From Scytonema sp045865695 (lineage in GTDB: Bacteria; Cyanobacteriota; Cyanobacteriia; Cyanobacteriales; Nostocaceae), in NCBI RefSeq assembly GCF_045865695.1, contig NZ_BAACAP010000255.1:62001-126000 (forward strand): a stretch of DNA of 64,000 nucleotides, read 5' to 3'. Shown piece by piece: positions 16,930-25,460 of the stretch. Each line of letters begins with the position of its first letter. Within the stretch, counting starts at the first letter, position 1. The notes under the pieces were generated by a model that did not search any database, was not told the DNA's origin, and worked only from the letters and a program-made list of their open reading frames with translations. The position numbers and the translations under genes were made by a program.

Positions 16930-17138
16930 AATACGTCAATCAGAACCGTTTCCAAATTATCTTCTGGTATAGGACGACCTTCTTCCTTTAAAACTTCAAT
17001 ATATAACTCAATAGCCTCCTTAATATTAACAACTGATTCCTCTTTCGTCTTACCTTGACTAATACAAGCAGGTAAGCTAGGGCATTCAGCTACCCAATAT
17101 CCATCTTCACCTGGATAAATAATTACTTGCCTCTTCAT
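16926..17138 (-). CDS. hicB: HicB family antitoxin
   Basis: The 70-residue protein has the HicB partial RNase-H-like fold: MKRQVIIYPGEDGYWVAECP, SLPACISQGKTKEESVVNIKEAI. The short form without a C-terminal DNA-binding domain is common in cyanobacteria. ATG 17138 is preferred; ATG 17150 adds MLFF. It is upstream of and overlaps hicA by four bases, an antitoxin-first order. It would bind and neutralise HicA; because HicA is truncated, the pair may be a relic. Confidence 0.85.
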   Translation of the reverse strand: MKRQVIIYPGEDGYWVAECPSLPACISQGKTKEESVVNIKEAIELYIEVLKEEGRPIPEDNLETVLIDVL

Positions 17139-17192
17139 AAAAAATAACATTCATAACGACTTTTCTATTCTACTTTACTTTCAAGAAATGTT

Positions 17193-17330
17193 ATACCAAT
17201 TCTCCAAATGATTGCTACACACGATCCCCCTAAATCCCCCTTAAAAAGGGGGACTTTAAGTACTTTCCCCCCTTTTTAAGGGGGGCTAGGGGGGCTCTCA
17301 ATCTGTTGCTTTAATATAGAGAATTGGTAT
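17193..17330. repeat. MITE with perfect 12-bp inverted ends ATACCAATTCTC
   Basis: ATACCAATTCTC at 17193-17204 is the exact reverse complement of GAGAATTGGTAT at 17319-17330. The interior is the C-rich palindrome family (GATCCCCCTAAATCCCCC ... GGGGGCTAGGGGGG). It lies between hicB and a DUF4058 fragment. Confidence 0.85.
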
Positions 17331-17367
17331 TAGCCTGTTCTTAGGTAAAATTGACGGCAATTAACTT

Positions 17368-17514
17368 ATGTCATATCCTTTTCCTGGAATGAATCCTTAT
17401 TTGGAACATCCATCTTTAGGGTCGGGTGTTCATCATAGGTTAATTACTGCAATTGCCAATGATTTAGCACCACAAATCCGACCAACTTTGACGAAAGTGA
17501 TGAAAGAGGGTTAA
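17368..17514 (+). pseudogene. DUF4058 protein, N-terminal fragment
   Basis: ATG 17368 opens MSYPFPGMNPYLEHPSLGSG followed by VHHRLITAIANDLAPQIRP, the conserved N-terminus of the cyanobacterial DUF4058 family (normally about 250 residues), but the frame stops after 48 codons exactly at the end of the convergent histidine kinase gene. The rest of the gene is absent, so this is a deletion remnant. It overlaps the kinase stop by four bases. Confidence 0.75.
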
Positions 17515-19247
17515 GAGGGGAGTGAGACGGTAAAAGTAGTCCCAACTCCTAGTTGACTTTCCACATTGATACTACCACCATGTAATTCCACACATTTTTT
17601 CACAACTGCTAACCCCAATCCTGTTCCTGACACATCACCCACGTTTTGGCCTCTTTGGAAAGCTTGATATAACTGTTCTCGATCTTCTTGAGAAATTCCA
17701 ATTCCTTGGTCTTGAATTTGAAAAATTGCTTGTTCTTTATCTTTTGTTAGAGTAAAGTATATTTTACTATTCTGAGGTGAGTATTTAATAGCGTTATCCA
17801 GTAGATTGGTAATAATTGAACGGAGAAGTTTTTCATCCACACAAGCTATTTTTTCTAAAGATTGATGGAGAAAAATAATATCTTGTTGACTTCCCGTAAT
17901 AAACTGTATGTCTTCCACTATGGTGTAGCAAAAATTTTCTAAATTAAGAGGATGAGGTTTAAACTCTAATTTTCCTGCTTCGGCTCTTGATAGAGTGAGA
18001 ATATCTGTTAATAGTTGGGTCATGGTTTTTGCAGAAGATTGAATGCGTTGCAAATTTTTTCGCTTTTTCTCTTCCGACCAATCTTTAGAGTTTTCTAAAA
18101 CTTGAGTTGAAATCAAAATCGTACTTAAGGGAGTGCGAAATTCATGGGATACCATTGAAAAAAAACGAGTTTTCAATTCCCGCAATTCTAGTTCTTTTTC
18201 TAAATTTCGTCGGATTTCTTCTGCTTCCCTTGCTTGTTTTTCTATAGTAATGTCGCGTGCTAGTACTAACCTTGCACGTCTTCCTCTAAAAATCAGTTCG
18301 TGAGAAATGGCTTCAACATCAATTAACGTACCGTCTTGCTTTTTATGCCTCTCGATCGCTGTTTGCTTTATTGTTGAAGAGAGTTGATAAATTCTCTTCA
18401 TAACGCTTGATACATCTTCTGGTGGCAAAATATTCTTAACCGTCATCGATAAAAACTCTGCTTGAGAATAACCATACTGCTTAACAGCAACTTCATTGAC
18501 TACTAAAAACTTTAAAGTTTCTAGGTCGTAAACCCATAAAGGATGAGGATTGACTTCAAATAATTTTCGGTATCGTTTTTTGCTTTCTCTTAAAACCTTT
18601 TCCAACTGCTGTCTTTTGTTAATTTGTGCCTGAAGGAGTGAGTAGACAGAAAACAATAAACTAAAGCTAAAGCAGAAACCAGCGATCGTCATTATAGTTG
18701 TGAAGTGAAAACTTTGTTCTGATTCTGCCCTCCGACGCTGTAATAGTAGCTGCTCTTCGTTTTCTATTTGAGTAATAATCTGCCAAATTTCATCGTGAAG
18801 CATCAGCCCTTTATCTGTCAAAGCTATTTGAGTCTTTGTATCTGATTTATTTTGTTTGTATAATTTAATTGAAGTTTTAATTAAATTAACTCTTTCAATT
18901 ATTAAGGGTCTAATAAGATTAAGTTTTCGACGTTGATTTTGATTATTAGCAGTTGCATTTTGAGCTTCATTAAATTCAGTATTAATACTTTGAACAGCAG
19001 TATTGTAAGTTTCCAGATAAGATTCTTTTCCTGTAATAATATAACCTCGTCTTGCTCTTTCTGCATCTCGTAGTGTAGTTAATATATCTCTAACTTTTTG
19101 CAAAACTTCGTAGGAAGCCTCTACTTGTTTTTGCCTAGAAAAAACTTTTGCAGTGTTTTGATATGAAATAGTATTGACAACCGTGAGAATAAGTACTGCA
19201 AGGGCAAACCCAACAGTCAAAATTTTCCTTTCTAAAAACCACTTCAT
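17511..19247 (-). CDS. Sensor histidine kinase: CHASE3-PAS-HisKA-HATPase
   Basis: The protein has an N-terminal membrane segment (KILTVGFALAVLILTVV), an extracellular CHASE3-type sensor (about 35-185; LRDAERARRGYIITGKESYL), a second membrane segment (MTIAGFCFSFSLLFSVYSLL), a PAS domain (LFEVNPHPLWVYDLE...), a HisKA box with phosphorylated His in MVSHEFRTPLS, and an HATPase domain (NLLDNAIKYSP, DQGIGIS, GTGLGLAVV). It is a membrane sensor of unknown signal. ATG 19247 is preferred over a GTG three codons earlier. It is divergent from, and probably paired with, the response regulator at 19345, with 97 bases between them. Confidence 0.9.
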   Translation of the reverse strand: MKWFLERKILTVGFALAVLILTVVNTISYQNTAKVFSRQKQVEASYEVLQKVRDILTTLRDAERARRGYIITGKESYLETYNTAVQSINTEFNEAQNATANNQNQRRKLNLIRPLIIERVNLIKTSIKLYKQNKSDTKTQIALTDKGLMLHDEIWQIITQIENEEQLLLQRRRAESEQSFHFTTIMTIAGFCFSFSLLFSVYSLLQAQINKRQQLEKVLRESKKRYRKLFEVNPHPLWVYDLETLKFLVVNEVAVKQYGYSQAEFLSMTVKNILPPEDVSSVMKRIYQLSSTIKQTAIERHKKQDGTLIDVEAISHELIFRGRRARLVLARDITIEKQAREAEEIRRNLEKELELRELKTRFFSMVSHEFRTPLSTILISTQVLENSKDWSEEKKRKNLQRIQSSAKTMTQLLTDILTLSRAEAGKLEFKPHPLNLENFCYTIVEDIQFITGSQQDIIFLHQSLEKIACVDEKLLRSIITNLLDNAIKYSPQNSKIYFTLTKDKEQAIFQIQDQGIGISQEDREQLYQAFQRGQNVGDVSGTGLGLAVVKKCVELHGGSINVESQLGVGTTFTVSLPS

Positions 19248-19344
19248 GTACAACACTGCAATATCTCTCTAAAATTTCTATGATGATTGATAGCACTTTC
19301 TGATTTTTGGATTAGGATTTTTTTAAGATTTCTTTGTAGTTGAT

Positions 19345-20022
19345 ATGCGAATTTTGCTTGTTGAAGATAATGGGCGTTTAGCAGAAGCCTTATGTGAAGC
19401 GTTAACGGATCAGCTTTATGTCGTAGATTTAGTGAAAGATGGGGAGTCTGCTTGGAAACAGATAAAGATCGTAGCTTACGACCTCATTTTGCTGGATATT
19501 ATGCTTCCCATACTAGACGGTATCAGTCTTTGTCAGCGCTTGCGGTATCATGGTTATACTTTGCCAATACTCATGCTAACCGCCTGCGATACCAGAACCG
19601 ATAAAATTAATGGTTTAGATGCTGGTGCGGATGATTACGTCGTCAAACCCTTCGATTTGCAAGAATTATTAGCCCGCATTCGTGCTTTATTACGACGCGG
19701 AAGTTTTGCCTCTACACCCACTCTAGCGTGGGGGAGTTTGTACCTCAATCCCAGTACTTACGAAGTGACATACCTGAATATCCCTTTACAGTTGACACCT
19801 AAAGAATTTAGTCTTCTAGAACTGTTACTCCGGAATGGACGTAGAGTTCTCAGCCGTGCAGTCATTCTGGAAAACCTATGGAACAGTGAAAATCCTCCAG
19901 AGGAGGATACAGTCAAAGCACACATCAAAGCTTTGCGTCAAAAACTCAGATCTGTTGCAGCCCCAGACGATTTGATTGAGACAATTCACGGATTGGGATA
20001 TCGAATGAAGCAGGTTTCTTGA
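19345..20022 (+). CDS. OmpR-family response regulator
   Basis: The 225-residue protein has a receiver domain (MRILLVEDNGR; phosphorylation Asp in LILLDIMLP; Lys in DDYVVKPF) and a C-terminal winged helix-turn-helix (LTPKEFSLLELLLRNGRRVLS...VKAHIKALRQKL...GLGYRMK). It is a DNA-binding transcription factor. Divergent transcription from the CHASE3 kinase gene suggests they form one two-component system and share the short intergenic control region. It is followed by STRR-rich sequence. Confidence 0.9.
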   Translation: MRILLVEDNGRLAEALCEALTDQLYVVDLVKDGESAWKQIKIVAYDLILLDIMLPILDGISLCQRLRYHGYTLPILMLTACDTRTDKINGLDAGADDYVVKPFDLQELLARIRALLRRGSFASTPTLAWGSLYLNPSTYEVTYLNIPLQLTPKEFSLLELLLRNGRRVLSRAVILENLWNSENPPEEDTVKAHIKALRQKLRSVAAPDDLIETIHGLGYRMKQVS

Positions 20023-20364
20023 GAAAACAGGGCATTGGGCATTGGGCATTGAATATTAATCATTTTCCCATTCCCCATTGCCCCTTATCCCCAGAGGGGG
20101 CCCCGAGTTCCCCATCGCCCCTTATCCCCAGAGGGGACCCCGAGTTCCCCATTCTTATCAAGCTTTTGTAACCTTTATCAGGATCTTTTGACATAAAAAT
20201 GACATAAATTGCCTATCATAAGGTCTTCCCGAATTTTTCCCGAAATTTTCTCCAATTTTTTTAGATTTTTTACCCAGCTTGACTACGTTTGCGGTGTAAT
20301 CTCAGAGATGCAGTAATTGTTAAGTATCTCCCGTGGAGGTATTTACACACCCAGAGGTCATACC
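20023..20364. repeat. Intergenic with STRR (GGGCATT) and two copies of a CCCC-rich repeat
   Basis: GGGCATT occurs three times in tandem at about 20032-20051. Two direct copies of a repeat with CCCCTTATCCCCAGAGGGG then CCCCGAGTTCCCCA follow (about 20083-20150). The remainder to 20364 is A/T-rich and should contain the promoter of the pentapeptide gene, including two TGACATAAA-type steps at about 20189-20206. No gene seen. Confidence 0.65.
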
Positions 20365-21018
20365 ATGAGAAACTTTGCTGAAAAACAGGAATTTATTCTC
20401 AGTCAAATTACGGATACGTGTTTTCATCGAAGGGACTTGAGTGGATGTAACTTAAGCGGAATTGACTTAAGAGCCGTTGATTTAAGTGGAATTCATTTGA
20501 TCGGAACTGATTTACGTGGTGCAAACCTAAGTGGGGCAATCCTCACCGGAGCAAATTTAAGTGGTGCAAATTTGCAGGAAGCCAACTTGCAAGATGCTTA
20601 TCTATACGAAGCTTCTCTATGCGAAGCTAATTTAAGCGGTGCAAATTTATATGCTGCGAATTTGTGTGGGGCTTTCTTATGGAGGGTCAAATTATCTCGC
20701 AGTAACCTGTGGTCAACGTCTTTATGTGATGCAGATTTAAGTGAAGCGGACTTAAGTGAAGCAAGATTAATTGAAGCATCACTGATTGAAGCCAATTTGG
20801 TTAGGGCAAATCTTTCCGGGGCAAAGCTTTGTGGGGCAATTTTGCTAGAAGCAAATTTAAATCAAGCCAATTTAACGGGTGCAGATCTAACGTGGGCAAA
20901 TTTAATAGAGGCAAATTTAAGTGAGGCTAATCTCTGGGAGACAAATCTCACAAATGCAAAGCTACACGGTACTATTATGCCTGATAGTACAGTTCACTAC
21001 CCACAATTATTCTTTTAA
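20365..21018 (+). CDS. Pentapeptide repeat protein
   Basis: Of 217 residues, about 160 are A(D/N)Lxx pentapeptides (for example ANLSGANLQEANLQDAYLYE), which fold as a right-handed quadrilateral beta-helix. There is no signal peptide or membrane segment. The N-terminal 25 residues (MRNFAEKQEFILSQITDT) form a short cap helix. Pentapeptide proteins are abundant in cyanobacteria; functions range from gyrase protection to scaffolding, and none can be assigned here. ATG 20365 is preferred over an in-frame start at 20317. Single gene. Confidence 0.85.
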   Translation: MRNFAEKQEFILSQITDTCFHRRDLSGCNLSGIDLRAVDLSGIHLIGTDLRGANLSGAILTGANLSGANLQEANLQDAYLYEASLCEANLSGANLYAANLCGAFLWRVKLSRSNLWSTSLCDADLSEADLSEARLIEASLIEANLVRANLSGAKLCGAILLEANLNQANLTGADLTWANLIEANLSEANLWETNLTNAKLHGTIMPDSTVHYPQLFF

Positions 21019-21318
21019 TTTATTTTAATAAATCTCAGGGTGCAAAGTTTGAGCGGCAAGGCAATACTACTTGCTTAACAAGATTTTCCATCAAGACAAG
21101 TAGGGGATGCAAGGGGTGCAGGGGAGGAAAGAATGGCAAAACCTACGTAGTATTGAGGGGCAAGGGACAAGGGGGACAAGGTAGAATTCGTTCCCCTACC
21201 TTTTCTCTTTACTGGTCAGGTGGTCACTGGTTACTGGTCAGGTGGTCACTGGTCACTGGTCAGGTGGTCACTGGTCACTGGTCAGGTGGTCACTGGTCAC
21301 TGGTCAGGTGGTCACTGG
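21019..21318. other. Intergenic, low complexity, ending in a tandem repeat
   Basis: G-rich direct-repeat sequence (GGGGCAAGGGACAAGGGGGACAAGG region near 21155) leads into the 22-base tandem array described separately. No gene is supported; an ORF through it only translates the repeat. Confidence 0.5.
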
Positions 21319-21321
21319 TCA
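21217..21321. repeat. Five tandem copies of a 22-bp TGGTCAC-based unit
   Basis: The unit is CAGGTGGTC followed by ACTGGTCACTGGT, repeated almost perfectly about five times, each made of heptamer-like TGGTCAC steps. The array abuts the stop codon of fraE. Related sequence recurs at 27.2 kb, and its complement at 8.4 and 40.3 kb. Confidence 0.9.
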
Positions 21322-22098
21322 AAACTCTCTTTGTGAAAAGCTAAAAATGGCTATTAATAACAACATAATAGTGTAAAGCAAACCATATCCAGCATTCAGT
21401 AATAGCGTTACTGAGTCGGGTAACGTACCAAATCCATAAATAGCATCATTTTTTATATCTAATCGAGATAAATCTGGTAACACCAAGTATAAAGCTTGAG
21501 TTATGCGTTCTATACCGGGGCTTTGACTTATACGACCAAGTTGAAGCAAATCTTGAGTGATATTACCCGCTAAGTACACTGCAAATGTTAATGCTGTTGC
21601 CAGAATGGAACTAGTGAACACTCCTAGGGTGACTGCGATCGCTGCCACTAAGGATAACTGAAAAAATAGAAAAATGGTACTTACTAGAATACTTACCAAT
21701 GGATAGGAAATACGACCCATTTGCAAAAATATCAAGTAGATCGCTGTCATAGCAGCAATCAATAAGCCTAGCACCATAAGTAAGCCTAAATATTTCCCTG
21801 TAATAAATTCACTTCGGCTAACAGGCTTTGCAATCAGTACTAGTACAGTACGTTTTTCAATTTCTTTATTAATCAATCCCGTGCCAACGAATATAGCAAC
21901 AATCAAACCAAGGATGCTCATCGCCGCTAAACCAAAGTCCAAAAACATTTTGTCCTCCGTGGCTGCAGCAAAATCAGGAAGTAAACGGATGGCAATTCCT
22001 AGTACTATAGTATAAAAGCACACAATATAGAGAATGCGATCGCGCACCACTTCTCGAAACACGTTAGTTGCTAATACAAAAACTCTATTGAAATTCAT
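21319..22098 (-). CDS. fraE: FraE-like ABC-2 type permease
   Basis: The 259-residue protein has six hydrophobic segments and the ABC-2 permease pattern (VFVLATNVFREVVRDRILYIV at the N-terminus, GTGLINKEIEKRTVLVLIAKPVSR in the first loop). In Anabaena sp. PCC 7120, fraE encodes such a permease in an operon with fraC and fraD and is needed for filament integrity and heterocyst maturation. The gene order here (fraC-fraD-fraE, all minus strand) matches. No ATPase subunit gene is adjacent. It is separated from fraD by 115 bases holding a TTAGTGG array, which might split the operon. Confidence 0.8.
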   Translation of the reverse strand: MNFNRVFVLATNVFREVVRDRILYIVCFYTIVLGIAIRLLPDFAAATEDKMFLDFGLAAMSILGLIVAIFVGTGLINKEIEKRTVLVLIAKPVSRSEFITGKYLGLLMVLGLLIAAMTAIYLIFLQMGRISYPLVSILVSTIFLFFQLSLVAAIAVTLGVFTSSILATALTFAVYLAGNITQDLLQLGRISQSPGIERITQALYLVLPDLSRLDIKNDAIYGFGTLPDSVTLLLNAGYGLLYTIMLLLIAIFSFSQREF

Positions 22099-22107
22099 AA
22101 AAATTTA

Positions 22108-22147
22108 TTAGTGGTTAGTGGTTAGTGGTTAGTGGTTAGTGGTTATT
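22108..22147. repeat. STRR heptamer array TTAGTGG
   Basis: Five to six tandem TTAGTGG units lie between fraD and fraE, followed by a short AAGGACGCAAGGTCTTGCG palindrome. It fills most of the intergenic gap of the fra cluster. Confidence 0.85.
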
Positions 22148-22213
22148 AGTTATTTGCTACTAACGACTGTAAGGACGCAAGGTCTTGCGCCCCTACTAAC
22201 AACTAACCCTTTA

Positions 22214-23242
22214 TTATTGCTGAGGTGGAGGTGAACCTGCAAAGAACGATGTTTTCGGTTCGCAACTCACTTCTGCCAGTGTATTTTTTTCATCGGGTTT
22301 ATTAGTAACTCTGCTTCTAGTATTCCCAATATTTGCAACAGGTTCTATTTGACAAGTTTTCTTAAGATAATACCCGCGAGGAGTGGAAGTGGGACCCATC
22401 CAAATACTTAGTAAGTCAAGTTTGTAACCTGACTTAAGATTTGTTACGCGAGGTTCCACAACCCATAAAGCTTTCTCGTCAAATTGTGCCAAATTGGTTT
22501 CAATGACTTGTCTACCCAGTCTATTTACGTTTTGTCCGGCATTTAGAAGCCATTGTTCCACTTGAGACCAAGGTTGTTCGTTTAATTGCTGTTCTATTTG
22601 AGGTGCAAGCTTATCTAAAATAACAACGCCATTTCTCGGAATTTTCTCTGCAGGTTCTATTCTACTTACAAAAGCACTGCCTTGGTAATTATCTACCTGC
22701 AAGCTTGGAAATTCATTCAACCAGTTTTCCGTCACAAAGTAAAATTGCAACCAGCAACTGATGACTGCACAGCTACCAATTAATATTATCATCTTTTGAC
22801 GGTCTTCTATTTTGGGAATCAGAGTTTTAGCTTCTGTACCGGTTCCTTCAAAAAATTCTGGTATTGCAGTAATGATTGCTGAAATTGTTGGCCAAAGAAC
22901 TATTGTTCTGGTTGTCAATATAGTTTCATCACGACCAAAAGCAAAAACGCTGACTAAAAATCCAGTTATAACAGCCCCTATAGGCATATTAGTTCCGGGA
23001 ATGAGTATTGGGCTATCCGTTGTATACCAAGCAGTCCCTAAAATTAAAAATATCCAGCCACAAAAGGCAATAATATCTTTTATCAAGCCTGTAGCCATGG
23101 ACGACATGAACCAAGAAAAAATACTCAGATAAATTAATGTCTGCCAGGAATATGCTTTTGGCGGAATGACTATTTTCTTTATTCTTGCATAAATATCTCC
23201 AACAACATTGAATACACCAAATAAATCTCTAACTATCTGCAT
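22214..23242 (-). CDS. fraD: FraD-like septal membrane protein (DUF5357)
   Basis: The 342-residue protein has about five transmembrane segments in its first 180 residues (from WQTLIYLSIFSWFMSSMATG to IILIGSCAVISCWLQFYFV) and a C-terminal periplasmic part of about 160 residues. Length, topology and position between fraC and fraE fit FraD, which sits at septa of Anabaena filaments and is part of the septal junctions used for cell-cell exchange. The end is Pro/Gln-rich (SPPPQQ). Starts at ATG 23242, 12 bases after the fraC stop. Confidence 0.8.
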   Translation of the reverse strand: MQIVRDLFGVFNVVGDIYARIKKIVIPPKAYSWQTLIYLSIFSWFMSSMATGLIKDIIAFCGWIFLILGTAWYTTDSPILIPGTNMPIGAVITGFLVSVFAFGRDETILTTRTIVLWPTISAIITAIPEFFEGTGTEAKTLIPKIEDRQKMIILIGSCAVISCWLQFYFVTENWLNEFPSLQVDNYQGSAFVSRIEPAEKIPRNGVVILDKLAPQIEQQLNEQPWSQVEQWLLNAGQNVNRLGRQVIETNLAQFDEKALWVVEPRVTNLKSGYKLDLLSIWMGPTSTPRGYYLKKTCQIEPVANIGNTRSRVTNKPDEKNTLAEVSCEPKTSFFAGSPPPQQ

Positions 23243-23254
23243 ACTTTTTTTCCT

Positions 23255-23797
23255 TTAAATATCTAATGAACGAATAAATAAAACAGCCACTATAAAACTG
23301 TAGCTAAGTGCATTTGCTACCAGTATGCTAGTCACTACAGTTGAATTTTGCAGTTTATTTTTGTAAGCCCGACGGGAGTTTCTCTCTACTACAGGTTCTG
23401 GTTGTGCTTTTCCAAATTCTGCTAATGATAAAAGTAGAATTCTTAACAAAATATATTTGACTATAAAAGTCCCAAAGAAAATAATAAATGCTGTTAAGAT
23501 TAACAAAGATTGAACATTACTCGACCGCAATTGGTCGAAGAAAATGTAGTTAATAAGTTCTGACTTTACCTGTATTGGTAGAACTGGATCTAACAGAAAA
23601 AATATAATCCAACCAATAACATTAGAAAAAAGGTTGATGGCAATAGCATAGAAAACGCTTGTTTTTCTATCAAATCTTAATCTTGAATTTAAAATGAAGG
23701 ATTCTATAGGAATAGACACTAGTAAAAATAAGAAATTGAACAGAATTGCGCCAAAAGGGAAAATTCTAGGAAGTGGGAGTTCGGGAAGTTCAAACAT
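23255..23797 (-). CDS. fraC: FraC-like filament integrity protein
   Basis: The 180-residue membrane protein starts MFELPELPLPRIFPFGAILF and has four hydrophobic stretches. FraC is a septal integral membrane protein required for long filaments and septal junction formation. Start ATG 23797 gives the usual length; the frame is open ten codons further. It is the first gene of the fraCDE cluster, with promoter expected in 23798-23900. Confidence 0.8.
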   Translation of the reverse strand: MFELPELPLPRIFPFGAILFNFLFLLVSIPIESFILNSRLRFDRKTSVFYAIAINLFSNVIGWIIFFLLDPVLPIQVKSELINYIFFDQLRSSNVQSLLILTAFIIFFGTFIVKYILLRILLLSLAEFGKAQPEPVVERNSRRAYKNKLQNSTVVTSILVANALSYSFIVAVLFIRSLDI

Positions 23798-24173
23798 ATA
23801 AAAGTGATAGGTAAGGTGTAACCACATTACGATAAGTGAGTCAGGACAATTAAAGTTAACCTGTGAGGATCGTCATTAGTCATTCGTCCTTGGTAAAGAT
23901 TTCTAGCCTGTTTACATTTTGTAATATAGTTTGGTTTATTTCTGCCTAGCTACTTAGAGGTAATTATTTTATTCTTCTTTTACCATCTTTTTGTCCAAAT
24001 CTGTCTTTGTTGCTTTTCTTTATATATCTCGATATTCTGCAACACACAAGCCTCCACTTGAAGAAGGCGGGAGCCTGTATTCTCTTCAGCCTCCAGCAAG
24101 GCTGCCTTTCTTAATAACAATTAAGCAAAATCTGTGTAATATAGAAGACTGCGACGTTACAGCTTTTTGCGAG
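23798..24173. other. Divergent intergenic region between fraC and the cobalamin adenosyltransferase gene
   Basis: Must hold promoters for both genes. It contains an imperfect palindrome GCCTCCACTTGAAGAAGGCG...CTTCAGCCTCC at 24051-24097. I looked for a cobalamin riboswitch and see no convincing conserved B12-box. The open frame from 23991 into the adenosyltransferase is not family-like. Confidence 0.4.
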
Positions 24174-25310
24174 ATGACAAGAAACGGCATCGGTATCCGG
24201 ACAGCACAATTGCGTTCCTCACGACTAACAGGTCAGATTCATGTTTATGACGGCGCGGGAAAGGGCAAGTCACAAGCTGCACTGGGAGTCGTTTTACGCT
24301 CTATCGGCTTGGGAATTCATGCACGAAATAATTCTAACCGTGTTTTACTACTACAGTTTCTTAAAGGTCCAGAACGAGATTACGATGAGGATGGGGCAAT
24401 CGCCGCATTGCAAAGCGGATTTCCTCACCTAATCGATCAAGTCCGTACTGGCAGAGCAGAATTTTTTGGTCCAGATGAAATTACGTCTTACGATCGCGCT
24501 GAAGCAGCACGAGGTTGGGACGTGGCTAAAGGCGCTCTTGCTTCTGGATTATACTCAGTTGTTGTCTTAGACGAAATCAACCCAGTCCTAGATTTAGGGC
24601 TGCTTCCTGTAGATGAAGTGGTTCGGACATTAAAATCTAAGCCCCAAGAATTAGAAATCATTGCGACTGGACGTGCTGCACCACAACAGTTGCTTGATAT
24701 TGCGGATTTACACTCTGAGATGAAACCTCAAGTTCATCCAACAGCTAAATTACAGGGAATTCAAGGTATTGAAATTTACACAGGTGCGGGTAAAGGTAAA
24801 TCAACGAGTGCTTTAGGTAAAGCTTTGAAAGCGATTGGTAGGGGAATCAATCATCCAGGTTCTACCCGTGTATTGATTATGCAGTGGCTTAAAGGCGGTA
24901 CTGGCTACACAGAAGATGCTGCCATAGCTGCTTTACAAAAGTCATATCCAGAAGTTGTAGATCATCAACGCTGTGGTCGAGATGCCATTGTTTGGCGTAA
25001 CTCCCGCCAACAGCTAGATTACATCGAAGCGGAACGGGGCTGGGAAATTGCGAAAACCGCAATTGCGTCTGGTTTGTACAAAACCATCATTCTTGACGAA
25101 CTCAATCCAACCGTAGATTTAGAACTATTACCCATTGAACCCATTGTTCAAGCTTTACTCCGCAAGCCACGAGATACGGAAGTCATTATTACCGGGCGCT
25201 GTCAACATCAGCCAGCATACTTTGACTTAGCAAGTACACACTCTGAAGTTTATTGTCATAAGCATTATGCTAACCAAGGTGTAGAACTCAAACGTGGGGT
25301 AGATTTTTAA
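24174..25310 (+). CDS. Cob(I)alamin adenosyltransferase (CobO/BtuR type), tandem two-domain form
   Basis: The enzyme transfers adenosyl from ATP to cobalamin or its precursor. This 378-residue protein contains two complete CobO-type P-loop domains in tandem: VYDGAGKGKSQAALG with VLDEINPVLDLGLL, and IYTGAGKGKSTSALG with ILDELNPTVDLELL. Each has its own FLKG/WLKGG element and a terminal TGR-H motif (ATGRAAPQQL, ITGRCQHQPAYF). Most bacterial CobO proteins have one domain of about 190 residues. ATG 24174 is chosen; upstream in-frame residues are unlike the family. A 39-residue membrane-protein gene begins one base after its stop. Confidence 0.85.
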   Translation: MTRNGIGIRTAQLRSSRLTGQIHVYDGAGKGKSQAALGVVLRSIGLGIHARNNSNRVLLLQFLKGPERDYDEDGAIAALQSGFPHLIDQVRTGRAEFFGPDEITSYDRAEAARGWDVAKGALASGLYSVVVLDEINPVLDLGLLPVDEVVRTLKSKPQELEIIATGRAAPQQLLDIADLHSEMKPQVHPTAKLQGIQGIEIYTGAGKGKSTSALGKALKAIGRGINHPGSTRVLIMQWLKGGTGYTEDAAIAALQKSYPEVVDHQRCGRDAIVWRNSRQQLDYIEAERGWEIAKTAIASGLYKTIILDELNPTVDLELLPIEPIVQALLRKPRDTEVIITGRCQHQPAYFDLASTHSEVYCHKHYANQGVELKRGVDF

Positions 25311-25311
25311 C

Positions 25312-25431
25312 ATGGACACCAATACACTTGATGGGATAACAGCAGGAATTGCGATCGCAATTCTCTTAGGTGGTTTTCTCATGATGTTTACCACCATTTT
25401 CACTACCAAAAAAAAGAAAGACAACCAATAA
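25312..25431 (+). CDS. 39-residue single-pass membrane protein
   Basis: ATG 25312 begins one base after the adenosyltransferase stop and encodes MDTNTLDGITAGIAIAILLG followed by a hydrophobic stretch and a basic tail TKKKKDN. One membrane helix, with Lys-rich end predicted cytoplasmic. The C-terminus is unlike known small photosystem or cytochrome b6f subunits that I could compare. The tight spacing and coding-like composition, including a HIP1 site in frame, support a real gene. Function unknown. Confidence 0.55.
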   Translation: MDTNTLDGITAGIAIAILLGGFLMMFTTIFTTKKKKDNQ

Positions 25432-25460
25432 CCTGCAAGTCATAGTAGGGGCGCAACGCA

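Noticed and set aside
21153..21344. A frame encoding repeated Gly-His-Trp-Ser
   Set aside because: It is only the translation of the 22-bp tandem array.
23991..24173. N-terminal extension of the adenosyltransferase
   Set aside because: The residues are unlike the family and cross a palindromic intergenic sequence.
23798..24173. Cobalamin riboswitch ahead of the adenosyltransferase
   Set aside because: No recognisable B12-box or conserved core.
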